Source of the DNA: an uncultured Ruminococcus sp.
GTDB lineage: Bacteria > Bacillota > Clostridia > Oscillospirales > Ruminococcaceae
Assembly (NCBI GenBank): GCA_937901485.1
Contig: CALGTT010000468.1
Location: 1-5,639, forward strand
Direction of reading: 5' to 3'
Length of the DNA: 5,639 bases
This document shows positions 1 to 5,627 of the stretch, one piece after another. The position numbers and the translations under genes were made by a program. Below the pieces are notes generated by a model, which was given only the letters and a program-made list of their open reading frames with translations, ran no database searches and was not told the origin of the DNA. How positions within the stretch are numbered: the stretch's first letter is position 1; each line of letters begins with the position of its first letter.

Positions 1-2274
1 CGCATCATAGCCCTCAAGGAATAGCCACATGCCCGTTTCCAGATCCACCCAGAGCGTGTAGTTCTCCACCTCAAAACGCGCACCGTAATCGCCGCCCTTG
101 CCCTGTATCACAACACACTCTCTGCCCTGATACTGTGCCGTGCCGCAAAGTTCCCAGCGTGAAAATTCATGCAGATAGCCATACGATATTTCATAGGGGA
201 AGAAACAGCTTGCCAGCTCATGCACACCGGTAGGATCTGCGCCCTGTCCGAGGGTAATGTCCTCACTGCCATTCTCGCGCATTACCAGATCGTGGTTGGT
301 GATTGCAATATAATCCTCATACTCACCGCTGATGTCATCCGATACCCTTACTGTCCGTGAACCGGTCTTATAAGTTCGTATTTTTTGGATAGGCACATCA
401 TTACTGTAGGAGTCAACAGTAGAGCTGTAAAGATCGTGTGCAAAATCAAATCGAAAGCTCCCTTTTGTAATACTCGGAGTATTTCTGGAATAGCAAATTT
501 CCACACTGCCCGAAAGCTGTTCCATATGACGGAATGTCCCCTGACTTCTGCCGTAGACCAGAGCTTGGGTGATGCCGCCAAGCTCATTTGTCACGGGAAC
601 CGGCAGGATCATGGAAAAATCGGGGCGAGTAAATCCCGTATCTCCGATCGGAACATCCAACGTTTCTTCATTCGTAAATTCCCCCGCCAGCATCCGTTCC
701 GCAAATCCCTCCAACGCCTGCGCAGATGACTTGTCATAGACATAGCCCACATCATCAAGAAGGACATAATCTCCGATATACAGCTCCATCGAGCTGTTTT
801 CCAGTGTAATGATGATGTGATGCATCTGCGAGGTGTCCACCGTTTCCTTTGTCACCAGAGGCACAGGCTCTTTGTAGATCACAAGCTCCGCTGCACAGGC
901 AAGAAACGCCTCCATGACCTTGGTGTCCGGTGTGAGCTGGAACACAACATCCTCGTTCTTCGGGAAATACTGCACCCTCACCACATCTTCCGCGGCAAAG
1001 CCGTCACCGAACGGCTGCTCCGGATGCACGCGGCAGGTGAAATCCCGTTCGAGAAGCTCCGCACAGCCGCCCTCCTGATGGGTGGTTTCTGTGAGCCGGA
1101 AGGTGTAGTCATCCAGAATTGTAAAGCGGTGCTCGTTCTCGCCGGAATCACAGCAGACCACACCGTCCTTGATGGCATAGATGCCGCTTTCCTCGCTGCC
1201 GCTGCCGAACCGCATGTGATAATTGCCCTGTCCGAGCTGGATCTGCACGCCGCTTTCCGTTTCGCCATCCAGATAATAGCGGACATTTGCCTGATAGGGC
1301 AGAGCCGCGGCATCCGTTTCCCAATCCTGCCGCGCCTGCTCCACAAACGGTGCAAGGAATGCATACAGCGCGTCACAGCTTGACTGCTCCAGCAGATACG
1401 ATATCGTGGTGTTTTGATCTGCGTGATAGTAGCGGTCAAGGCGGTAATGATAAGGACGACCGGGCACTTCATTCAGTGTGAATTCCAGACTGCGTTCACT
1501 GCCGCCGGTTTTCACTGCCTCCGGCGGTACAAGCTGATAGCTCGTCACATTGTACAGATGCTCCACGAACTCTGCCATCTGCGCATCATCCAGCGTGATC
1601 TCCCAGCCGTTGCAGACGATATCGCTGATCATCTCCGGCTGAACACGTCCGAAAGTCTGTGATTTGCCATAACGCGCCGTAAAGACACGCCCGATCAGGT
1701 GCTCCCAGTTTGTGCTTTCGGTCAGCTCCATTGCGAATTCGTCCAGAACGCGCAGGGTATGCGACTGTGTTCCGTCATAGGAAACTGCCGTGATCACATC
1801 CTCCTCGCGCGTGAATGTTCCCGTTTCGGTCATTGCAGATGAAACGGAATCGGTGATCTGGTAGAGTCCCATGTCTTCATCAAAGATGAAAAAGGCACAC
1901 TGTCCCAGTTCCAGATCATCCCGACATACCACATCACACGCCGCATCCGCCGGACTGCCCTCCGGCAGCGGACAGTAGAGAAAATTATGATGAAGTAAAA
2001 ATCCCTCAAATTCCGTTGTTCCCTCCGTCATGCTTTCCGTTGTACTTTCTGTCGTGCTCTCCGTTGTTTCCTCGGTCGGCACAGGGTTGCCGATAGGCAT
2101 CTGCGGTGATGCGGCAAGTTTTGACAAGCCGACTGCTCCGATGCAGACCACGGCACAGGCGGCAATGGCGGCAAAAATGTGCAGGTGATGCTTCTTTTCG
2201 ATCTGCTGTACATTTTCATCGAGCAGTGATTCCTCCAGATCGCCGATGGCTTTGAATAACTCTTCCTTTGTCAT
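1..2274 (-). CDS. Partial (3' end outside window): membrane-spanning anti-sigma-like protein with a duplicated ectodomain
   Basis: One reading frame runs without a stop from ATG at 2274 to base 1 (exactly 758 codons), so the C-terminus is missing. The ATG overlaps the sigma gene's stop (ATGA), implying translational coupling. Residues 1-33 form a short charged cytoplasmic head (KEELFKAIGDLEESLLDEN) with no Cys/His zinc anti-sigma motif; 34-55 is one hydrophobic helix (HIFAAIAACAVVCIGAVG), giving an N-in topology; 67-88 is a Thr/Glu/Ser linker. The outside part holds two diverged repeats (about 100-313 and 325-534) sharing L-G-Q, G-[LI]-Y-x-I-x-D and H-x(4)-L-D-x(4)-L-T-E-x-T. Residues about 545-758 (LVYGRSQGTF ... 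W-E-L-C-G-T-A ... LWVDLETGMWLFLEGYD) look like a LolA/RseB-type beta domain. Such proteins encoded after ECF sigma genes usually hold the sigma factor at the membrane and sense an outside signal; the ligand is unknown. Anti-sigma role is inferred from gene order and topology; the reading frame itself is certain. Confidence 0.85.
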   Translation of the reverse strand, partial: MTKEELFKAIGDLEESLLDENVQQIEKKHHLHIFAAIAACAVVCIGAVGLSKLAASPQMPIGNPVPTEETTESTTESTTESMTEGTTEFEGFLLHHNFLYCPLPEGSPADAACDVVCRDDLELGQCAFFIFDEDMGLYQITDSVSSAMTETGTFTREEDVITAVSYDGTQSHTLRVLDEFAMELTESTNWEHLIGRVFTARYGKSQTFGRVQPEMISDIVCNGWEITLDDAQMAEFVEHLYNVTSYQLVPPEAVKTGGSERSLEFTLNEVPGRPYHYRLDRYYHADQNTTISYLLEQSSCDALYAFLAPFVEQARQDWETDAAALPYQANVRYYLDGETESGVQIQLGQGNYHMRFGSGSEESGIYAIKDGVVCCDSGENEHRFTILDDYTFRLTETTHQEGGCAELLERDFTCRVHPEQPFGDGFAAEDVVRVQYFPKNEDVVFQLTPDTKVMEAFLACAAELVIYKEPVPLVTKETVDTSQMHHIIITLENSSMELYIGDYVLLDDVGYVYDKSSAQALEGFAERMLAGEFTNEETLDVPIGDTGFTRPDFSMILPVPVTNELGGITQALVYGRSQGTFRHMEQLSGSVEICYSRNTPSITKGSFRFDFAHDLYSSTVDSYSNDVPIQKIRTYKTGSRTVRVSDDISGEYEDYIAITNHDLVMRENGSEDITLGQGADPTGVHELASCFFPYEISYGYLHEFSRWELCGTAQYQGRECVVIQGKGGDYGARFEVENYTLWVDLETGMWLFLEGYDA
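673..1977 (-). repeat. Internal protein-level duplication in the anti-sigma-like ectodomain
   Basis: Two modules of about 210 residues follow each other: residues 100-313 (bases 1336-1977) and 325-534 (bases 673-1302). Matching landmarks, in the same order, are LELGQ / IQLGQ; MGLYQITDS / SGIYAIKDG; HTLRVLDEFAMELTEST / HRFTILDDYTFRLTETT; and a closing helix (DALYAFLAPFVE / QALEGFAERML). The 17-residue landmark has 7 identities plus several conservative changes. The copies are too diverged to be seen as a DNA repeat. The first copy has roughly 20 extra residues before the third landmark. The G-x-Y-x-I-D block recalls small repeat domains of unknown function in clostridial surface proteins (DUF5301-like), but I cannot confirm the family by eye. 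Confidence 0.6.
2011..2076 (-). repeat. Thr/Glu/Ser linker encoded by short tandem repeats
   Basis: Residues 67-88 of the anti-sigma-like protein read as repeated T-T-E-S / T-T-E-x units. At DNA level this is a degenerate ~12-bp tandem repeat (ACGACAGAAAGT-like units, seen as ACTTTCTGTCGT on the plus strand). Its place right after the transmembrane helix suggests a flexible, possibly wall-crossing or glycosylated spacer. The number of units may vary between strains by replication slippage. Confidence 0.75.
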
Positions 2275-2831
2275 ATGCAGAATCCCTCCTCCTCCAGATG
2301 GGTGCGCAGTTTTTTGCGGATGCGTCCGAGCAGGACGGAAACGTAATTTTCCTTCAGTCCGTGCTGCTTGGCAATGTACGCGATGCTGTGGGCGTAAAAA
2401 TACCGCCCGACAAAGATCTGCCGTTCGCGCTGGGGCAGTGCCGCGGTGAAGTCATTGAGTGACTGCCGCAGTGCGCGGCTTTGCAGTTCGCCCTCGACAT
2501 CGGCGGTATCCGCGACGCATTCGGCAAGCTCATCGAGCACCGCGCTGATCTCTCCGCCGCCGCGCTTTGCAGTCATGCGCATGGCATAGCGGTCAAACGC
2601 CAGATTGCGCGTGATCTTTGCGAGAAACAGCCGCAGTCTTGCAGGCTTCTGCGGCGGTATGGCATTCCACGCGCGCAGCCATGTGTCATTGACGCACTCC
2701 TCTGTGTCCTCAGGGGAATGCAGGATATTGTCCGCGACCGTGCGGCAGTAGCTCCCATACTTGCGGTCGGTTTCCGTGATGGCAGTTTCATTCCGTGCGA
2801 AATACAGACCGATGATCTCCGTATCTTCCAT
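2271..2831 (-). CDS. ECF-type RNA polymerase sigma factor (sigma-70 family), 186 aa
   Basis: Directs RNA polymerase to a small set of promoters, probably when released by the membrane protein encoded directly downstream. Sigma region 2 spans about residues 10-85 and includes the typical D-T-E-E-C-V-N-D-T-W-L-R-A-W-N stretch (42-56) and the region after it, R-N-L-A-x-D (75-80). Region 4 spans about 123-178, with PQRERQIFVGRYF followed by a helix-turn-helix (SIAYIAKQHGLKENYVSVLL, 149-168) and a basic helix GRIRKKLR. Regions 1 and 3 are absent, and the length is normal for the ECF group. The ATG at 2831 is chosen because AAAGGAGG (2839-2846) lies 7 nt upstream; a GTG at 2849 in frame would place that Shine-Dalgarno inside the gene. 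The stop overlaps the next gene's start. The class is secure; the ECF subgroup and regulon are not determinable here. Confidence 0.95.
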   Translation of the reverse strand: MEDTEIIGLYFARNETAITETDRKYGSYCRTVADNILHSPEDTEECVNDTWLRAWNAIPPQKPARLRLFLAKITRNLAFDRYAMRMTAKRGGGEISAVLDELAECVADTADVEGELQSRALRQSLNDFTAALPQRERQIFVGRYFYAHSIAYIAKQHGLKENYVSVLLGRIRKKLRTHLEEEGFCI

Positions 2832-2838
2832 ATGCAAG

Positions 2839-2846
2839 CCTCCTTT
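2839..2846 (-). promoter_or_regulatory. Ribosome binding site of the sigma factor gene
   Basis: Minus strand AAAGGAGG, followed by 7 nt (CTTGCAT) and the ATG at 2831. It decides the start: the in-frame GTG at 2847-2849 lies upstream of this site and would add six residues (MKGGLH) encoded by the binding site itself. Confidence 0.9.
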
Positions 2847-2856
2847 CACCCTATAG

Positions 2857-2882
2857 GACGGGAAATCTCACAAAATATGACA
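2857..2882 (-). promoter_or_regulatory. Probable ECF-sigma promoter of the sigma/anti-sigma operon
   Basis: On the minus strand, TGTCAT (2882-2877) is followed after exactly 16 nt by CGTC (2860-2857) and then CTATAGGG. This fits the usual ECF layout of a TG(T/A)AAC-like -35 element, a 16-17 nt spacer and a CGTC -10 element. Transcription would start near 2850, giving a leader of about 20 nt that holds the ribosome binding site. ECF genes are commonly self-activated, so autoregulation is the natural reading. Evidence is motif and spacing only; the -35 departs from TGTAAC at one base. Confidence 0.6.
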
Positions 2883-2913
2883 GGCGGCCTCTGATTTTGC
2901 AAAGGTCGCCTGT
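2880..2913. promoter_or_regulatory. Inverted repeat (10-bp stem, 14-nt loop) touching the sigma promoter -35 box
   Basis: ACAGGCGGCC (2880-2889) faces GGTCGCCTGT (2904-2913), with one G-T pair and the loop TCTGATTTTGCAAA. The left arm overlaps three bases of the proposed -35 element (2877-2882). It could be an operator for a DNA-binding protein, or an RNA hairpin if transcription enters from outside. Neither strand shows a clear run of T after the stem, so an intrinsic terminator is unlikely. Confidence 0.5.
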
Positions 2914-2924
2914 AAATCCATAGA

Positions 2925-3094
2925 TTTAGGTCGTGTTGACACTAAGCCTAACAACGCATCTTTTCGGCAAAATTTCACGCATCCTGCGTTGAAAAGGTTT
3001 GACAGGCGACAGCCTGCCTGCACCTTTTCGCCTTGGCTGCATAAATTTTTTGCTCGAAACTCTGCGTATTATTTTAGTGTCAACACGCCCTAAA
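2925..3094. mobile_element. MITE-like palindromic element, ~170 bp, no coding capacity
   Basis: Bases 2925-2945 and the reverse complement of 3074-3094 match at 20 of 21 positions (core GTGTTGACACTAA; the one difference is T against G in the seventh base). The two halves remain imperfectly complementary all the way inward: ACGCA, TTTCGnGCAAAA, AAATTT, GAAAAGGT (2991-2998) against ACCTTTTC (3022-3029), ending in CAGGC-GACA-GCCTG (3003-3016). Both the ends and the central loop are centred on 3009.5. The element could thus fold into one long hairpin. TA sits at both ends of the GG...CC core (2927-2928 and 3091-3092), as expected if an IS630/mariner-like transposase duplicated a TA target, but this is inference because TA also extends the inverted repeat. 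No reading frame of note lies inside. An alternative is a non-mobile structured repeat of the REP/BIME kind. Confidence 0.7.
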
Positions 3095-3103
3095 GAAAAC
3101 GGA

Positions 3104-3112
3104 TGTTATTAT
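3104..3112 (+). promoter_or_regulatory. Possible extended -10 promoter of the dockerin-protein gene
   Basis: TGT-TATTAT matches an extended -10 (TGn followed by a hexamer with 5 of 6 matches to TATAAT). No good -35 exists 16-18 nt upstream, where the sequence is the right inverted end of the palindrome (CACGCC). If used, transcription would begin near 3119 and give a leader of about 105 nt. This is a weak call from motif matching only. Confidence 0.3.
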
Positions 3113-3213
3113 GCGGACAATATGCTGATGACCAAGGAACTTGATTGAACATAAGTCCAAATCAGAATTTGCTGAATTCAAATTTGAAGGATCAAGTATA
3201 TATGGAAAACAAC

Positions 3214-3220
3214 AGGAGGG
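3214..3220 (+). promoter_or_regulatory. Ribosome binding site of the dockerin-protein gene
   Basis: AGGAGGG ends 4 nt before ATG at 3225. It sets the start there rather than at the in-frame TTG at 3141, which has no Shine-Dalgarno and would put 28 polar residues in front of the signal peptide. Confidence 0.9.
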
Positions 3221-3224
3221 TATT

Positions 3225-5627
3225 ATGAAGAAATTTCTGGCAATTCTTACTTCCTTCGCCATGCTGTTTACAATCACAATTCATCTGCCGGTGTTACGGG
3301 GACATGCCGATGATTCCAAGCTGATTGTTTATCCGCAGTATGACGAGAGAATCCCAAGATGTTACGATTACGGTGTCACTGTGCATCAGGGTAATCATTC
3401 CGAAAGGCTGACGGTGTACAACAGAAATACAAGCGGTGAACAGATGACATTGCGTTGTTTCAAACCGGATTTCAACCGGAGATTCTGTGAGTTTGCATTT
3501 ACAGGCAAGGTGCGTGTAGACATTGAAGTGTATCAAGACTTTTCTTCCTACAGCATTCTTCCGTCTGCTAAGGAATATCGAAATGAATACCATGACGGCA
3601 TCATCTCTGTTTGGCTCAATGAAAATGATACCCATTTTATGCTCCGTCTTGATGATGACGATGACAGCATTCTATCCATTTTTGCAGATGCGCCGGAAGA
3701 TTATGAGATCAACAAAAATGACGATTCTGTGCTGTATGTGGATGAGAAATGGTATGATCCGGACGACAGCAGTGCTGTCTATATTGTTCCGGAGAATATC
3801 AAAACCGTCTATATTGCGCCAGGCTCTGTTCTGTACAGTCGCTTATTCGTCAAAACAAAAGATGTAACTGTCTGCGGTCACGGCGTTTTGCTTGATCCCT
3901 ATAGCAATGTCTATGACACAACGATCACATCAGAGGAGAACAGCAAGATGGTTCTGCGTGTTCAGGCAAATCATACCATCATAAAAGATATCAAGGTGAT
4001 CGACTCTCAGAATTTCAATATTTTTCTGGAAGGCGGTTCTGACCATACGGTCGAAAATGTCAAATGCCTGAGTTCAAGAATCACAACTGACGGAATTGCG
4101 GTCGGCGCAGGCAATGTTGAGATTCATAACTGCTTTTTCTATGTCGGGGACAATGCCATTGTATACAGCGGCGGTGCCGGATATCATCATATCAGTGACT
4201 GCATCATCGGCACGACCTGTGCAGCGATCTTTCCACAGCATCGTTCTCCGTATGAAATTGAGTTCAAAGACAATTATGTTTTCCGTGCCAATGAGGGCAT
4301 TGTCAATAACTGGTTTAACGGTGCGCAGATACAGTCGGAAATGAAACACATGACATTTGAGAATCTTGATTGCAGTGATGTTATAGATACGCCGTGGATA
4401 TTCAGCGGAAAGAATATGGGTGATGCGGAGAAGTATTACACCTTCCGGAATTGCCGTTTTGCAAATATCCGCGGAGATTCTGTGATCAAGTCATGGGAAA
4501 GCACCGCAGGACAGGCTGTGTTTGTGATCAACAAGAAAGACAATCTGCATTGCTCAAATTATAAGATGGAGTTTCAGAACTGCACGATTGATGGAAAGAT
4601 GATCAAATCTCCGTCTGATCTGAATCCGCAGCTCACAGAAGGAAACGAGATCTCATTTCTGATTGAGAATGACAGCACACCTGAAACACAGACAGTCGGG
4701 AAACATACTGTCAATCATGTATATAACAAAAAAGTGTATATCGGTGATCGTCTTGTGCCACTTGAAAACCAGCCTTTGCAGAAAGGAAGCGAATTCTATC
4801 TGCCAGAACAGGAGATCTGTGATGCATGGGGATTCCCAGTAAACAGTGATACAAAGGGAGAAATCATCAGCGGAATAAAGTACATATCTCTGTCACAGGC
4901 AAGCATTTATTACGCAAATGCGCAGTATGACAGCAACCGCTCTGCTATCCTGCTTCCACCGGTTTATCAAAGCGGAAGAAATCTGCTCACGGAAAAGGAA
5001 GCCGTATCAATCTGGAATCCATATTCGTATCCGAATGTGATCCTGTCTCCGCACACTGATCAGGGAGAGGTCGTACTGCGATGCGACGTTAATCAGGATC
5101 TGTATAATCCGGGAATGTTCACAGGCATCACCGATGTACTGAAGCAGAACGGTGCCGGGAAATATACGATACGGTTTGAGGCCAAAAGCTATGACGGGAA
5201 TCAGTATCCCGTTCAGATTCGCATCCATAATACTCGGTATGAAGGGAATAAGCTGATTCAGAAAACGCCAATGGAAGCTGTTACAGCAAACGGTGAATGG
5301 TCTGTCTATGAAGCAGAGTTTGACTTGTCTGACTGGGATATGTCCAATAATTCTGTAACACATATTCGTATCGGTTCAGATAATACACACGGCTATGATG
5401 TTCTATTCAGAAACATCGAAATGAGAAAAGTTGTTCCTGATATTATTGGAGATGTGAATGCAGACGGTGCATTCAATGTTTCTGACGTAGTTGCACTCCA
5501 GAAATGGCTGCTTGCGGTTCCCGATGTAAAGCTTGCTGACTGGAAGGCTGGAAATCTTTGTAACGATGACAGACTTGATGTTTGCGACCTTTGCATTATG
5601 AAGCGAGAGCTTCTGAAAAGCAACTGA
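3225..5627 (+). CDS. Secreted cellulosomal beta-helix protein, probable glycoside hydrolase (GH49/GH28-like), with CBM-like domain and dockerin, 800 aa
   Basis: Probably cleaves a plant or bacterial polysaccharide while docked on a cellulosome outside the cell. Residues 1-28 are a signal peptide (MKKF, hydrophobic core, likely cut after GHA). Residues 30-190 look like an N-terminal beta domain. About 190-460 form repeated short beta rungs of a right-handed parallel beta-helix, opening with TVYIAPGSVLYSRLFVK and VTVCGHGVL, wording typical of GH28/GH49-type helices. The putative active-site strip is T-D-G-I (288-291; Asp289) and V-G-D-N-A-I (307-312; Asp309, Asn310), where relatives usually have a D-D pair. 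Residues 502-578 resemble a copper-amine-oxidase N-terminal-like domain; 585-736 resemble a CBM4/9/22-type beta-sandwich; 742-797 are a dockerin. No domain is truncated. The gene is transcribed away from the sigma operon. Extracellular, dockerin-bearing status is secure; the substrate (dextran-like glucan, pectin or other) is unknown, and a lyase or non-catalytic role is possible. Confidence 0.85.
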   Translation: MKKFLAILTSFAMLFTITIHLPVLRGHADDSKLIVYPQYDERIPRCYDYGVTVHQGNHSERLTVYNRNTSGEQMTLRCFKPDFNRRFCEFAFTGKVRVDIEVYQDFSSYSILPSAKEYRNEYHDGIISVWLNENDTHFMLRLDDDDDSILSIFADAPEDYEINKNDDSVLYVDEKWYDPDDSSAVYIVPENIKTVYIAPGSVLYSRLFVKTKDVTVCGHGVLLDPYSNVYDTTITSEENSKMVLRVQANHTIIKDIKVIDSQNFNIFLEGGSDHTVENVKCLSSRITTDGIAVGAGNVEIHNCFFYVGDNAIVYSGGAGYHHISDCIIGTTCAAIFPQHRSPYEIEFKDNYVFRANEGIVNNWFNGAQIQSEMKHMTFENLDCSDVIDTPWIFSGKNMGDAEKYYTFRNCRFANIRGDSVIKSWESTAGQAVFVINKKDNLHCSNYKMEFQNCTIDGKMIKSPSDLNPQLTEGNEISFLIENDSTPETQTVGKHTVNHVYNKKVYIGDRLVPLENQPLQKGSEFYLPEQEICDAWGFPVNSDTKGEIISGIKYISLSQASIYYANAQYDSNRSAILLPPVYQSGRNLLTEKEAVSIWNPYSYPNVILSPHTDQGEVVLRCDVNQDLYNPGMFTGITDVLKQNGAGKYTIRFEAKSYDGNQYPVQIRIHNTRYEGNKLIQKTPMEAVTANGEWSVYEAEFDLSDWDMSNNSVTHIRIGSDNTHGYDVLFRNIEMRKVVPDIIGDVNADGAFNVSDVVALQKWLLAVPDVKLADWKAGNLCNDDRLDVCDLCIMKRELLKSN
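4728..4958 (+). other. Copper-amine-oxidase-N-like domain within the dockerin protein
   Basis: Residues 502-578 read K-K-V-Y-I-G-D-R-L-V-P-L-E, then a strand-helix unit (SEFYLPEQEICDAWGFPV), then KGEIISGIKYISLSQAS and YYANAQYDSNRSAILLPP. This resembles the alpha/beta units of the Cu_amine_oxidN1 type found in many Firmicute surface proteins, where a stretch like Y-[VI]-P-L-R-x(2)-x-E-x-L-G recurs. These domains do not bind copper by themselves and probably mediate binding to the wall or glycans. By-eye similarity only. Confidence 0.45.
4977..5432 (+). other. Carbohydrate-binding-module-like beta-sandwich within the dockerin protein
   Basis: Residues 585-736 begin GRNLLTEKEAVSIWNPY and contain the familiar order: a buried W-N-P, a V-V-L-R-C-D strand, G-M-F-T-G-I, G-K-Y-T-I-R-F-E-A-K-S, then G-E-W-S-V-Y-E-A-E-F-D-L and a late strand H-I-R-I-G-S-D followed by D-V-L-F-R-N-I-E-M. 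This is the pattern of CBM4/9/22-type jelly rolls attached to Ruminococcus enzymes. It would hold the enzyme on its polysaccharide. The exact CBM family cannot be decided by eye. Confidence 0.55.
5448..5615 (+). other. Type I dockerin domain (cellulosome anchor)
   Basis: Residues 742-797 hold two calcium-loop/helix repeats. Loop 1 is D743-V-N-A-D-G-A-F-N-V-S-D754 followed by VVALQKWLLAV. Loop 2 is N777-L-C-N-D-D-R-L-D-V-C-D788 followed by LCIMKRELL. Loop 1 has all the usual ligands (1, 3, 5, 9, 12); loop 2 has Asn at position 1 and Cys at position 3. The linker VKLADWKAG between them is typical of Ruminococcus dockerins. It would bind a cohesin on a scaffoldin and place the enzyme in a cellulosome. 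Confidence 0.93.

Larger units (their letters stand above)
2832..3224. other. Divergent intergenic region without genes (393 nt)
   Basis: Separates the minus-strand sigma operon from the plus-strand dockerin-protein gene. From left to right it holds the sigma ribosome site and promoter, a short inverted repeat, the MITE-like palindrome, and about 130 nt of AT-rich leader for the right-hand gene with a possible extended -10 promoter. No tRNA, riboswitch fold or small coding sequence with a ribosome binding site was recognised in it. Confidence 0.8.

Noticed and set aside
360..620. A frameshift or foreign insertion in the AT-richer stretch of the anti-sigma-like gene
   Set aside because: The reading frame continues unbroken through it (residues about 552-639), and the codon count from 2274 to base 1 is an exact 758.
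817..1383. A 188-codon plus-strand frame, and similar frames at 385-729 (+), 978-1472 (-) and 348-587 (-)
   Set aside because: All lie inside the continuous 758-codon minus-strand gene, which carries coherent protein features (helix, linker, repeats). The alternatives have no ribosome binding site and low-complexity shadow composition.
2832..2849. GTG at 2849 as the sigma factor start
   Set aside because: It lies upstream of the AAAGGAGG that serves the ATG at 2831, and the added residues are only the translated binding site.
2481..2894. A 137-codon plus-strand frame opposite the sigma gene
   Set aside because: It is the antisense shadow of a well-recognised sigma factor with region 2 and region 4 motifs; no ribosome binding site was seen.
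2880..2913. Intrinsic terminator
   Set aside because: The stem is good but no T-run follows on either strand and no gene ends nearby; both neighbours are transcribed away from this region.
2925..3094. CRISPR repeat or complete insertion sequence
   Set aside because: There is one inverted pair rather than regularly spaced direct repeats, and no transposase frame lies between the ends.
3141..3224. TTG at 3141 as the start of the dockerin protein
   Set aside because: No Shine-Dalgarno there, and 28 polar residues would precede an otherwise normal signal peptide; AGGAGGG just before ATG 3225 is decisive.
3095..3224. A copy of the ECF promoter controlling the dockerin gene
   Set aside because: No CGTC with a suitable TGTxAC-like box 16-17 nt upstream occurs on the plus strand in this leader.
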